Assembly (NCBI RefSeq): GCF_000828715.1
Contig: NZ_AP014583.1
Coordinates: 3,747,480 to 3,811,479, forward strand
From: Winogradskyella sp. PG-2
GTDB lineage: Bacteria; Bacteroidota; Bacteroidia; Flavobacteriales; Flavobacteriaceae
DNA length: 64,000 nucleotides
Direction: 5' to 3'
Position numbers and translations under genes: made by a program. The notes below the pieces were generated by a model. It was not told the origin of the DNA and searched no databases. It saw nothing but the letters and a program-made list of their open reading frames with translations. This document shows, piece by piece, positions 53,380 through 64,000 of this stretch; the first letter of the stretch is position 1, and every line of letters begins with the position of its first letter.

Positions 53380-54105
53380 TTGCTCATCTAAATAAGCGGG
53401 TTCTGGTCCAGAAAACTCTAATTGAGATTGTAAATAGAAGAATAAAAATGCAATAACCAAAAAGAAAGAGTAGATAAATCCTAAGTCATTGCTCTTTAAT
53501 ATGTAATAATATGCCAATTGAATTATTTCAGAAAATACTATACAAATAGAACCAACCAAAAATAACATTGATTTGTTATCATTTCTATACATGTAGTTTA
53601 TTAATGCAAATGATAATAATGCCATTATAACAGCATTATATGCAAACTCTAATGCATATTCATAAATTGAAAGAACATTCTCAGCCGTAGCAGTTACTAT
53701 AGTAACGCAGAATATATCTAGCAGTATTAATATTAATATTGGAATTGAAAGTTCAGAAAATACAGCTTTAATATTTAGAGGTTTGATTATTTTTAGTATA
53801 AGTAATATGTATGCACTTATATACAACAAATTAGCTCCATAATAGTAATAATCTATTTCCCCTTTTTGTATTTCAGGTCCATTGTAAGCAACATAACTTA
53901 ATAAATGAGCAATTGTAAAAGTAACCAAAAACCAAAAGAAATATTTTGATTTGACTGTGGTCCATCTACAATATAAAACTGTGAGTAGAACAAGCATTAA
54001 CGCACTTACAGCGGCCCCTTCAACTTCAAAGGCTAAACCTTGAAGTATAATGAAGACACCACCTAAAAGTAATAATACTACTTTTAAGATTTTATTTACT
54101 AACAT
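53368..54105 (-). CDS. Multi-pass membrane protein of unknown function
   Basis: This 245-residue protein has about seven or eight hydrophobic segments, including ILKVVLLLLGGVFIILQGLA, SIPILILILLDIFCVTIV and FIYSFFLVIAFLFFYLQ. A conserved-looking acidic patch GPEIQKGEIDYYYYGANLL lies between spans. It does not clearly belong to a family I know; a resemblance to YhhN/lysoplasmalogenase-type topology is possible but weak. It overlaps the convergent DoxX gene by 12 bp and is followed upstream by a 99-bp gap to ligA. Confidence 0.75.
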   Translation of the reverse strand: MLVNKILKVVLLLLGGVFIILQGLAFEVEGAAVSALMLVLLTVLYCRWTTVKSKYFFWFLVTFTIAHLLSYVAYNGPEIQKGEIDYYYYGANLLYISAYILLILKIIKPLNIKAVFSELSIPILILILLDIFCVTIVTATAENVLSIYEYALEFAYNAVIMALLSFALINYMYRNDNKSMLFLVGSICIVFSEIIQLAYYYILKSNDLGFIYSFFLVIAFLFFYLQSQLEFSGPEPAYLDEQLEV

Positions 54106-54204
54106 TAATTAATCCCTTATTATTGAAACAAACATAAAATAATTTTACAATTAAACGATAAAAAAACATATTTAATCGATGAAATGTAATTTTTTGTAAG
54201 TTTT

Positions 54205-56779
<2,575 letters not shown>

Positions 56780-56783
<4 letters not shown>

Positions 56784-57643
56784 TTATTCTTTTTTCCTTT
56801 TAGCATTCTATCGTTGCCATTTAAATCTTTAAACAATTCTATATCAGCAAAATCTGCATCAACTAATAGTTGCTTGGTTTCTTCACCAAGATACTGGTTA
56901 ATTTCAAAATATAACTCACCATTTTGTTTCAAATTGTTAACAGAAAAATTGGTTATAGTTTTATAAAATAATAATGGGTTTTTATTATCTACAAACAATG
57001 CTAAATGTGGCTCATTATCTAAGACATTAGGTTGTATTTCTACTTTTTCTAGATGCCTAACATATGGTGGATTGGACACTATAATGTCAAAATTCATATC
57101 CCAAGTAAATTCAACTAATATATCTGCTTCAATGAAAGTTAGTTCTACGTTATTTAGTTCTGCATTCATTTTAGCTACTTCTAATGCTTCTTTGCTTACA
57201 TCTAAAGCATAAACTTCAGCATTAATTAGATTTTTGGCTAAACTAATGGCTATACAACCAGAACCTGTCCCTATATCTATAACTTTAATCTTTTTAGAAT
57301 TTAGTTTTTGGTTTTTGATATTTTGAAGAACAAGAGCAACAAGTTCTTCTGTTTCTGGTCTTGGAATAAGTACGTTTTCATTCACCTTAAATGATAATCC
57401 GTAAAATTCTGTTTCGCCTAAAATATATTGTATAGGTATTTGTTTATTTAAATCTTCTAATGCATTAAAAAACGCGTCAGTTTCTGAGTTTGATAATGTG
57501 AATTCAGGCTCTAGAGTTAGTTGAAATCTTGGAACGTCTAAATAATGTTGTATACACAAGTAGAAGAAACTATCAACTTCATCTTTACCATAAATTGCAT
57601 CTAATTCTTTGTGAAAAATATGTTTTAGGTCTAGCGCTTTCAA
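56780..57643 (-). CDS. prmC: Release factor glutamine methyltransferase PrmC
   Basis: This 287-residue methyltransferase modifies the Gln of the GGQ loop in release factors RF1 and RF2. The SAM-binding motif is VIDIGTGSGCIAISLAKNLI, and the substrate-glutamine motif is IIVSNPPYVRHLE. The N-terminal helical domain includes FYLCIQHYLDVPRFQLTLEP and IQYILGETEFYGLSF. The gene overlaps the LOG gene by 4 bp and follows the GNAT gene by 2 bp. Confidence 0.96.
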
Positions 57644-57645
57644 TA

Positions 57646-58137
57646 TTATAAATCTTTAAGCATCCATACGGTACAAGAGTAATGACCTGTATTTCCCATA
57701 GGTTTATCTATAAAATCAAAACCCACTTTCTTGTATATTTTCCTTGCATCATCCATATATGGCATTGTTTCTAAATAACACTTATCAAAACCAACTTGCT
57801 TTGCAAAGTCTAAACATTTAGTCATCATTTCGGTACCTAGGCCTATTCCTCTTGCTACTGGTAAAAAATACATTTTCTGTAATTCGCAAATATTACCTTC
57901 GTAATTATCTAATGGAGAAATTCCTGCTCCTCCAAGAATCTCATTTTCTGCTTCAACAACAAAATAAGACATATTAGAAGGTTTGTAAGTTTCAGTCATA
58001 CAATCTAAAGCCTCATCTTCATAGGCTGTCCCAACTTTTGGTACTCCCATTTCTATTAAAACTGAGCGAATTACTTTCGCAATTTTAGGATTATCCTTAA
58101 GTTCAATTTCTCGAATAACAATAGTATCTTTACGCAC
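57646..58137 (-). CDS. GNAT family N-acetyltransferase
   Basis: This 163-residue protein has the GNAT acetyl-CoA binding motif with QxxGxG-like sequence ARGIGLGTEMMTKCLDFAKQ, and the C-terminal YLETMPYMDDARKIYKKVGF. The acceptor is unknown. The start codon is GTG (58135-58137), since no ATG lies nearer. It is first in the operon GNAT-prmC-LOG-ligA and is divergent from the LEA-type lipoprotein gene. Confidence 0.9.
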   Translation of the reverse strand: MRKDTIVIREIELKDNPKIAKVIRSVLIEMGVPKVGTAYEDEALDCMTETYKPSNMSYFVVEAENEILGGAGISPLDNYEGNICELQKMYFLPVARGIGLGTEMMTKCLDFAKQVGFDKCYLETMPYMDDARKIYKKVGFDFIDKPMGNTGHYSCTVWMLKDL

Positions 58138-58197
58138 TTTAATTATAATTTATTTATCGAATTTATTCGGTATGAAGATAACTATAATTCCTTTTTT

Positions 58198-58656
58198 ATG
58201 CTTAAAAGAATAGTACTCATTTCGTTATTTTTTACACCAGTTTTCAACTGTACATTTACAGAGGAACCAAAATTCGTTGGACTTGAAAACATTAAAGTAG
58301 TTAATTCAACACTTCAATCGATAACACTTAGCGCTGATGCATTATTTATTAATCCAAATGATGTTGGTGGCACTCTTAAAACAGACGATTTAAAGGTATA
58401 TATTAATGAGACTGAATTTGCTACTGTCGTTTCTGATATGTTTGATGTTCCTTCCAAAAAGAATTTTAAAATCCCACTTATTGTAGCTGTTCCAACTGAC
58501 AGTATTATTGACAAAAAAAGTCTTGGCGGATTATTAGGTAGTTTAATCTCGCAAAAATTGAAAGTTCAATACAAAGGAGAAATTAAGTATAAAGTTATGA
58601 GTTATTCTTCTACTTATTCAGTTGACGAAACTCAAGAACTAAAAATTAAACTTTAA
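58198..58656 (+). CDS. LEA14-like (late embryogenesis abundant type 2) lipoprotein
   Basis: This 152-residue protein has a short leader (RIVLISLFFTPVFNC, probable lipobox at the cysteine near residue 18). The rest is a WHy/LEA14 domain, a fibronectin-like beta fold: LENIKVVNSTLQSITLSADA, FINPNDVGGTLKTDDLKVYI and VPSKKNFKIPLIVAVP. Such proteins occur in many bacteria and may guard the envelope against stress. The stop is immediately followed by the TTG of ribD, so they are probably co-transcribed. Confidence 0.82.
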   Translation: MLKRIVLISLFFTPVFNCTFTEEPKFVGLENIKVVNSTLQSITLSADALFINPNDVGGTLKTDDLKVYINETEFATVVSDMFDVPSKKNFKIPLIVAVPTDSIIDKKSLGGLLGSLISQKLKVQYKGEIKYKVMSYSSTYSVDETQELKIKL

Positions 58657-59661
58657 TTGAGAAGCCATAAAACCTATATAAGACGGTGTATCCAAATTGC
58701 AAAAAAAGGCTTAGGAACCACCAGACCAAATCCTATGGTTGGTGCAGTTATAGTTTGCGATGATAAAATTATTGGAGAGGGTTTTACCAGTGCTTATGGA
58801 GGAAACCATGCAGAAGTTAACGCTATTAAATCTGTTGAAGACAAAACATTGCTATCTAAAAGCACTTTGTATGTGACGTTGGAACCTTGCAGTCATTTCG
58901 GGAAGACTCCACCATGCAGTGACCTCATTATTAAACACGAAATTCCTGAGGTAATCATTGGTTGTATAGATGATAATCCTGAAGTTGCTGGTAAAGGAGT
59001 TGCTAAGCTAAAAAGTTCAGGTTGTAAAGTGATTGTTGGAGTTCTTGAAGACGAATGTAAAGCACTCCACAAACGCTTTTTTACATTTCACAATAAAAAA
59101 CGCCCCTATATTATTTTAAAATGGGCCGAAACTAACGATTCATTTATTGCACCCAAACATAAAGACGAGCAAAAACCTTTTTGGATTACAAATAAGCATT
59201 CTCGTCAATTAGCACACAAATGGCGTGCAGAAGAGCAAGCTATTTTAGTTGGTACTAATACAGTATTGGAGGATAACCCAAGCTTAACAGTTAGAGATTG
59301 GACAGGCAGTAATCCTATTAGAATTGTTTTAGATAAAGATTCAAAATTAAATTTAGGGTTTGATGTCTTTAATGATGCTGCTGAAACCATAAAAATTACA
59401 AAAAATGATATTGACTTTCAACAACCAATAGCACATCAGATTTGCACACTACTTTTTAATAGAAATATTAACTCAATAATCATAGAAGGTGGTTCTATAA
59501 CACTTCAAACATTTATAGATGAAAATCTTTGGGATGAAGCTAGAATCTTTATTGGAAATACAAAATTTAAAGATGGCGTAAAGGCCCCAGACTTAAAAGG
59601 CGTACTAATTTTAGAAACTAAAATTGAAACTGATATTCTAAAAATTTACAAGCGTGATTAA
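58657..59661 (+). CDS. ribD: Bifunctional riboflavin biosynthesis deaminase/reductase RibD
   Basis: This 334-residue protein carries out two steps in riboflavin synthesis. The N-terminal deaminase (about 1-150) has the zinc site NHAEVNAIKSV and EPCSHFGKTPPCSDLI. The C-terminal reductase domain contains WAETNDSFIAP and the segment IIIEGGSITLQTFID. The start is TTG at 58657, immediately after the preceding stop, giving MRSHKTYIRRCIQIAKKGLG, the expected N-terminus. It overlaps the HAD gene by 8 bp. Confidence 0.96.
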   Translation: MRSHKTYIRRCIQIAKKGLGTTRPNPMVGAVIVCDDKIIGEGFTSAYGGNHAEVNAIKSVEDKTLLSKSTLYVTLEPCSHFGKTPPCSDLIIKHEIPEVIIGCIDDNPEVAGKGVAKLKSSGCKVIVGVLEDECKALHKRFFTFHNKKRPYIILKWAETNDSFIAPKHKDEQKPFWITNKHSRQLAHKWRAEEQAILVGTNTVLEDNPSLTVRDWTGSNPIRIVLDKDSKLNLGFDVFNDAAETIKITKNDIDFQQPIAHQICTLLFNRNINSIIIEGGSITLQTFIDENLWDEARIFIGNTKFKDGVKAPDLKGVLILETKIETDILKIYKRD

Positions 59662-60265
59662 AACATTAATATTCGATTTTGGAGATGTATTTATCAATTT
59701 AGATAAACAAGGCGCGATGAAAAATGCCTTAAATCTATTTGATATAGACACTTTTGAAGATGATATGATTTCTACTAATATTCAATATGAAATAGGTAGA
59801 ATTTCGACTTCAGAATTTATCAACTTTTATAAGTCAAAATTTCCAAGCTTAAGTAAAACCGATATTATTGAAGCTTGGAATTTTATCATCAAAAATTTCC
59901 CTAAATATAGATTTGAGTTTATCAAAGACCTAGTAATTAAAGGAGACTATAAACTAATACTTCTCAGCAATACTAATGATATGCACATTGAATTTATAAA
60001 ACAAAATGTGCCATTCTACGAGCAATTTAAAGATTGTTTTGATGTATTCTATCTATCTCAAGAAATTCATTTAAGAAAACCAAATAAAGATATTTTTGAA
60101 TTTGTGTTAAAAGAAAACAATCTAACTGCTCAAGAATGCCTTTTTATTGATGATACAAAAGACAACACTGATACAGCATCAGAACTAGGCTTTAAGGTTT
60201 GGAATATAGATGAAACTAAAGATGATGTTGTTAACCTATTTAAAATTAAAAAAGAACTCTTTTGA
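59654..60265 (+). CDS. HAD superfamily hydrolase (HAD-IA)
   Basis: This 203-residue phosphatase-like protein has motif I IFDFGDVFINL (the nucleophile Asp and a second Asp), motif II LILLSNTNDMHIEF, motif III Lys in LRKPNKDIFEF and motif IV CLFIDDTKDNTDTA. All four are intact. The cap domain between motifs I and II suggests a small-molecule phosphatase such as those acting on sugar or nucleotide phosphates; some flavobacterial relatives may serve the missing phosphatase step in riboflavin synthesis next to ribD, but this is a guess. The start is GTG, and it overlaps ribD by 8 bp. Confidence 0.92.
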   Translation: MIKTLIFDFGDVFINLDKQGAMKNALNLFDIDTFEDDMISTNIQYEIGRISTSEFINFYKSKFPSLSKTDIIEAWNFIIKNFPKYRFEFIKDLVIKGDYKLILLSNTNDMHIEFIKQNVPFYEQFKDCFDVFYLSQEIHLRKPNKDIFEFVLKENNLTAQECLFIDDTKDNTDTASELGFKVWNIDETKDDVVNLFKIKKELF

Positions 60266-61110
60266 TTTATTTGTTACTTAGCGTACTTTCTTCAACTTGC
60301 ATTTTTATACTTTTTAAATTTTTCGATAAATATAAGATTGACACTTTACAGGCTATTGTCATCAATTACTTTACAGCATTTACTTGTGGATTAATATTAT
60401 ATGATGGAAAAATTAGAGTTGAAATTATTTATGCAAATTGGTTTATTGCTGCCATAGGTTTAGGGTTTTTATTTATAACAATATTTAATATCATGGCACT
60501 TACAGCTCAAAAGAATGGACTTTCTGTGGTTTCTGTTGCTAGTAAGATGAGTGTTATTATTCCTATTCTATTTGGAATTTATATTTATAATGAAAGTGCT
60601 GGTTTTCAAAAAATCATAGGAATTGTATTAGCATTAGTCGCTGTATATCTTACCTCTGTAAAGCAAAAAGATGGTAGCTCATTATCAAAATCAATTTATT
60701 TACCTATTATTTTATTTATTGGTTCTGGTATAATCGATACTTCTGTAAACCATTTTGCTCCACAAAACCATATGCAATTATTTCTTGCCGTTATTTTTGG
60801 TATGGCCGGTTTTATTGGTATTGTCATTTTAAGTTATAAATCTATAATACTAAAGCATCACTTAAAATTAAAGAGTATTCCTTTTGGCCTTGCACTAGGT
60901 GTTGTTAATTACTGCTCAATGTATTTTCTATTAAAAGCATTACGTATAGAAGGGTTTGAAAGCTCTTCAATATTTACTCTCAATAATGTGTCTATAGTAG
61001 CAGTATCGTCGCTAATAGGACTATTCTTATTTAAAGAACAGATTTCTAAAAAAAATTGGGCAGGAATATTAATGGCCATTATTTCTATCATATTAGTAAC
61101 ACTTACATGA
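60262..61110 (+). CDS. EamA family (DMT superfamily) transporter
   Basis: This 282-residue protein has ten hydrophobic segments arranged as two EamA repeats, for example LLLSVLSSTCIFILFKFFDK at the start and SLIGLFLFKEQISKKNWAGI near the end. The second repeat has the typical EamA glycines. The substrate is unknown; members export amino acids, purines or nucleotide sugars. The start is TTG at 60262, overlapping the HAD gene stop by 4 bp. Confidence 0.88.
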   Translation: MIYLLLSVLSSTCIFILFKFFDKYKIDTLQAIVINYFTAFTCGLILYDGKIRVEIIYANWFIAAIGLGFLFITIFNIMALTAQKNGLSVVSVASKMSVIIPILFGIYIYNESAGFQKIIGIVLALVAVYLTSVKQKDGSSLSKSIYLPIILFIGSGIIDTSVNHFAPQNHMQLFLAVIFGMAGFIGIVILSYKSIILKHHLKLKSIPFGLALGVVNYCSMYFLLKALRIEGFESSSIFTLNNVSIVAVSSLIGLFLFKEQISKKNWAGILMAIISIILVTLT

Positions 61111-61133
61111 CAGAAATAATGACTATTTATGCT

Positions 61134-62726
61134 TTAGTTTTTTACGATTTTTATCATTTCAGAATTCCCCTCAGTAGAAATTCTTATAAGATATAATCCG
61201 TTTTCTAAGTTTTCTAAATTAATAGATTGAGCATCTATTTTACTCAATACAATCTTTCCTGCAAGATCATAAACCTGTATGTGATCAATTTGATTATTGA
61301 AATTAAAGTTCACAATACCATCTGTTGGATTTGGGTAAACTTTTAAGTCATTAAAAAAAGCATCATCAACTGACAGTAAATTTGCACAATTTTGTGAAAT
61401 AGAATTTACGTTTTCAATAATACCTGTGTTATTAAAAGTCACACCATTAAAGCCAACATAATCTTCAGGATATCTATGAGCTCTAAAAGATCCTGTACCT
61501 GTAGGTGTTTCGAATTGATTAAAAGTTGAATTAGCAGCTGTAGGTGCTATATAAACCCAAACCACATTACCAGATTCATCGACCTCAGTATATCTACCTC
61601 TACCTGTTTCGTTAATTAAAGCATTTCCATTAGCCATGATTTGAAGTCCGCATCTAGAGCTTCCCTCCATTACCTCACCTAGAATAGTGCCGTCATAAGA
61701 CCAAAAATAATTTTCCGGTAAAAATTTACCCGAGCTTAAGCTATAAACTCCATTAGTATCATTTTGATCTATAATATGAATTGAGGATGCTGTTAAATCA
61801 GTACCATACCCATCGTTATTAAATACAGACATTTTACCTTGATTTGGACCATCTGTAATCCATTTTATATCGTGTTGTCTGCCCAGTTTTCTATCAGCTA
61901 TAGTTCCTTGATCGTACACTTCAGGATTTCCCCATCTCCAAAGAAAATCACCTCCTTTTCCATAAATTCCACCAGAATGTGAAGCTGCTTGTGCAGTAGT
62001 AGTGCTATGATCTAAAACAAATACCTCTTTTAAATGTCTAGCTGATATAGCAATTTGATCTAAGTCTTCGTTATAGTCTATTGCGTTTGCGTGTATAGGA
62101 TTAGTACCATGACCATCTTCATAATTCATATTTAATAATTGAGGATTGTCTGCAACAGTTCCGAAATTAGGTTTAGAACTATCGAAATCTTGTACTAAAT
62201 GGTCAAATAATTTCCACTCCCATACTATATTAGCTGAGTTTGTACCAACTGGTTCAATTTCAACAAGTCGTTCTAGGACTAAATTATCTTCAGGATAAGA
62301 AGTATCCATACCTTCAGCAAACATTTCTACATCAGTATAAGGGTCTCTAACCAAAACTAAAAAATTGCCATTAGGTAAAGGCTCTATATCGTGGTGTATT
62401 CTAAAACCAAAGAATGCCATATAATCAAGACTCCACAATACATTATTGTCCCAATCTCTTATATCTACATTTAATCCACTACTTTGTAACAAGTTCCCAT
62501 TTTCTAAGATATAAACTTGCCTGCCTATAAGACCTGAGAAATCCCATTGATTTATAACCTCACCACAGTTATTCATTAGAAAAACCCTATCATCATTTAA
62601 AGACGTAAATAGTGTATAACCTTCGGATTTGCTTGCATTAACATCATCGAAAACCAAACCAACTGTCTCTTGAGCCTTGGTAAGGTTAAACAATAATAGT
62701 AATACTAAAATTGTAATTTTTTTCAT
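61134..62726 (-). CDS. Arylsulfotransferase-like (ASST) T9SS-secreted protein
   Basis: This 530-residue protein starts at the ATG at 62726, giving a signal peptide (ITILVLLLLFNLTKAQ). The central part is an arylsulfotransferase-type beta-propeller: VLWSLDYMAFFGFRIHHDIE, NIVWEWKLFDHLVQDFD, and GRQHDIKWITDGPNQGKMSV with conserved histidines. The C-terminal 80 residues are a T9SS type A sorting domain (LKVYPNPTDGIVNFNFN). The classical ASST enzyme transfers sulfate between phenols; whether this T9SS form does so is unproved. A longer TTG start at 62741 lacks support. Confidence 0.88.
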   Translation of the reverse strand: MKKITILVLLLLFNLTKAQETVGLVFDDVNASKSEGYTLFTSLNDDRVFLMNNCGEVINQWDFSGLIGRQVYILENGNLLQSSGLNVDIRDWDNNVLWSLDYMAFFGFRIHHDIEPLPNGNFLVLVRDPYTDVEMFAEGMDTSYPEDNLVLERLVEIEPVGTNSANIVWEWKLFDHLVQDFDSSKPNFGTVADNPQLLNMNYEDGHGTNPIHANAIDYNEDLDQIAISARHLKEVFVLDHSTTTAQAASHSGGIYGKGGDFLWRWGNPEVYDQGTIADRKLGRQHDIKWITDGPNQGKMSVFNNDGYGTDLTASSIHIIDQNDTNGVYSLSSGKFLPENYFWSYDGTILGEVMEGSSRCGLQIMANGNALINETGRGRYTEVDESGNVVWVYIAPTAANSTFNQFETPTGTGSFRAHRYPEDYVGFNGVTFNNTGIIENVNSISQNCANLLSVDDAFFNDLKVYPNPTDGIVNFNFNNQIDHIQVYDLAGKIVLSKIDAQSINLENLENGLYLIRISTEGNSEMIKIVKN

Positions 62727-62835
62727 CGCTTTTTTTAACAAATATAATTAATAATGTTCTTTTTTTATGCCTTTAATAAATTTATTCAATGCATTGATTT
62801 ATTAAATAAATGATTTTCAGGTTATGCCAAATTTA

Positions 62836-62843
62836 TATTTTTG
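62836..62843 (+). promoter_or_regulatory. Bacteroidota-type -7 promoter box of the YigZ gene
   Basis: TATTTTTG fits TAnnTTTG exactly, 34 bp before the ATG at 62878. It lies inside a longer frame beginning at 62824, so it supports the later start. A -33 element is not clear. Confidence 0.5.
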
Positions 62844-62877
62844 TCGAGATTTTTCCAATTACCTTTCCTTTTCGATT

Positions 62878-63486
62878 ATGACTGAAAACGATTTATACAA
62901 AACTATTTTAAAACCAGCTCACGGAGACTTATTTAAAGACAAGAATAGTAAGTTTTATGGCTTTGCATTCCCTGTCATAAATGAAAGTGAAATTAAATCT
63001 CATTTAGAAGCCATAAAAAAAGAACATTATTCTGCCAGACATTGGTGTTATGCCTACCAAATTGGCACAGAAAAAATAAAGTATAGAGTGAATGATGATG
63101 GCGAGCCCAACAATTCTGCAGGCATGCCTATTTATGGTCAGATTCAATCTTATGATGTCACAAATATTCTTTTAGTTGTTATTCGATATTATGGAGGAGT
63201 AAAACTTGGTGTAGGTGGCTTAATTAATGCATACAGAACTGGAGCACAATTAGCCTTAGAATCAGCAGAAATAATAGAAAAAACAATAAACAAAGAATTC
63301 CAACTCAAATTTGAATATAAAAATATGAGCAAAGTGATGCGAATATTGAAAGAAAATCAGATAGAAATCATAAATCAGACGTTAGAACTTAATTGTTTGT
63401 TGGAAATATCTGTCAGAAAAGGTATCAGTTCTCATATCTCGAAGCTCTTCAATCAATTTTTCGGAGTTGAAATTCGTGAATTATAA
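62878..63486 (+). CDS. YigZ/IMPACT family protein
   Basis: This 202-residue protein starts at the ATG at 62878, because a -7 box lies within the longer frame. It has the family signature SKFYGFAFPVINESEIKSHL, then ARHWCYAYQIG and VNDDGEPNNSAGMPIYGQIQ, and the second-domain VVIRYYGGVKLGVGGLINAY. Function in bacteria is unclear; the eukaryotic relative IMPACT regulates translation stress signalling. Its 3' end overlaps the convergent thioesterase gene by 6 bp. Confidence 0.93.
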   Translation: MTENDLYKTILKPAHGDLFKDKNSKFYGFAFPVINESEIKSHLEAIKKEHYSARHWCYAYQIGTEKIKYRVNDDGEPNNSAGMPIYGQIQSYDVTNILLVVIRYYGGVKLGVGGLINAYRTGAQLALESAEIIEKTINKEFQLKFEYKNMSKVMRILKENQIEIINQTLELNCLLEISVRKGISSHISKLFNQFFGVEIREL

Positions 63487-63888
63487 CGAATAATTTTGCA
63501 GTTTATCTAAAAGATATTTTGGACAACGTGTTGGGCGATTTCGTTTCATGTCTATAAATGCAAGAATAGTATTACCAGTTGCTAATAAAATATCAGATTC
63601 ATTACGTAATTCATAACTAAATTCTATAGATGCTGTTGGCATCTTTTTTAGTGTAGTTTTTACTTTAAGCACATCGTCATAACGTGCTGAATTTTTGTAA
63701 TTTATAGATAGTGAAATTACAGGTAACATAATCCCTTCTGCTTCCATACCGCTATAACTTAGCCCAAACTCCCGTAACCACTCAGTTCTACCAACTTCAA
63801 AATACACAGCGTAGTTGGCATGGTACACAACGCCCATCTGATCTGTCTCACCATAGCGCACTCTTATTTTTGTTTCATTAAAATTCAT
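63481..63888 (-). CDS. Acyl-CoA thioesterase, YbgC/4-hydroxybenzoyl-CoA type
   Basis: This 135-residue hotdog-fold enzyme has the active-site motif RYGETDQMGVVYHANYAVYF with the catalytic Asp and Tyr, and the helix sequence EVGRTEWLREFGLSYSGMEA. It hydrolyses acyl-CoA thioesters; the chain length is unknown. The frame is intact, in contrast to the decayed hotdog gene at 12666-13154, and belongs to a different subfamily. In many flavobacteria this gene lies near dnaA, which may therefore begin just outside the right edge of the window. Confidence 0.9.
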   Translation of the reverse strand: MNFNETKIRVRYGETDQMGVVYHANYAVYFEVGRTEWLREFGLSYSGMEAEGIMLPVISLSINYKNSARYDDVLKVKTTLKKMPTASIEFSYELRNESDILLATGNTILAFIDMKRNRPTRCPKYLLDKLQNYSL

Positions 63889-63926
63889 TTAATTGGGATT
63901 GTTTAGGAAAAAATTCGTAATTTTCA

Positions 63927-63941
63927 CATGTTTTAAACATG
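63927..63941. other. Small palindrome in the right-edge intergenic region
   Basis: CATGTTTTAAACATG has perfect 7-bp arms around a single T in a strongly AT-rich, gene-free stretch (63889-64000). A weak DnaA-box-like TTGTTCACA occurs at the very end. This could be the upstream region of dnaA, but nothing in the visible sequence proves it. Confidence 0.3.
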
Positions 63942-64000
63942 AGGAAAAAATTCTAAATATTCAATATTAATAGATTTTTTTTAAAAAAATTTGTTCACAT

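Overview
The window looks like chromosomal DNA of a marine-type member of the Flavobacteriaceae (Bacteroidota). It is AT-rich, Shine-Dalgarno-like leaders are scarce, several promoters have the Bacteroidota -7 element TAnnTTTG, and there are secreted proteins with type IX secretion (T9SS) C-terminal sorting domains. Gene families such as DUF4835, DUF6913, DUF5686, YtxJ, RprX/RprY and the Bacteroidota RNA polymerase omega subunit point the same way. The exact genus cannot be named from the sequence alone. No rRNA, tRNA, CRISPR array, prophage or insertion sequence was seen.

Layout. 1-6016 (minus): a large secreted MAM/leucine-rich-repeat protein, open at the left edge, sits directly downstream of a TPR-CHAT caspase-like lipoprotein whose protease domain is split by a +1 frameshift in an A7 tract. 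6217-8109 (minus): a decayed membrane-protein gene, an exported acetolactate-decarboxylase-like protein and YtxJ. 8306-16342: ClpB, a TraB/GumN protein, a TetR regulator flanked by two matching palindromic operators, a decayed thioesterase, DeoC, an NTF2/histidine-phosphatase fusion, a lipoprotein and SmpB. 16504-22030: a DUF5686 outer-membrane protein, an NTF2-like protein, a CocE/PepX-type hydrolase and, convergent, Pcm. 22184-31808 (plus): Gfo/Idh oxidoreductase, 3-hydroxybutyryl-CoA dehydrogenase, M23 peptidase, DUF1015, YggS, a DnaQ/GIY-YIG nuclease with an apparent AUA start, a DUF3857 protein, a Kv-type channel with a zinc ribbon, and MiaA. 31827-32213: a decayed VanZ gene. 32284-37209 (minus): RprY/RprX, CoaE, a YbbR-domain protein and a glycosyltransferase.

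37266-46230 (minus) carries two paralogous FG-GAP/ASPIC T9SS cargo proteins and a third, internally duplicated fibronectin-type T9SS protein, with FabI and RecN between them. 46421-51177 (minus) is a conserved housekeeping block: DUF4835, CoaBC, RNAP omega, BamD, DapA and DUF6913. 51249-54105 holds a 5'-nucleotidase encoded as two separate proteins, a DoxX protein and a membrane protein. 54205-58137 (minus) is LigA, LOG, PrmC and GNAT. 58198-61110 (plus) is an LEA14-like lipoprotein, RibD, a HAD hydrolase and an EamA transporter. The window ends with an arylsulfotransferase-like T9SS protein, a YigZ protein and a YbgC thioesterase.

The most unusual feature is a pattern of gene decay. Three accessory genes (membrane protein, thioesterase, VanZ) each keep a full-length reading frame interrupted by exactly two nonsense codons and no indel. 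In addition the CHAT gene has a homopolymer frameshift, and two genes appear to have lost an ATG start to ATA. Essential genes are intact and all three stop codons are involved, so reassignment of a single codon is unlikely. No clear novel defence or mobile system was found; the TPR-CHAT/secreted-LRR pair is the best candidate for an unexplored functional unit.
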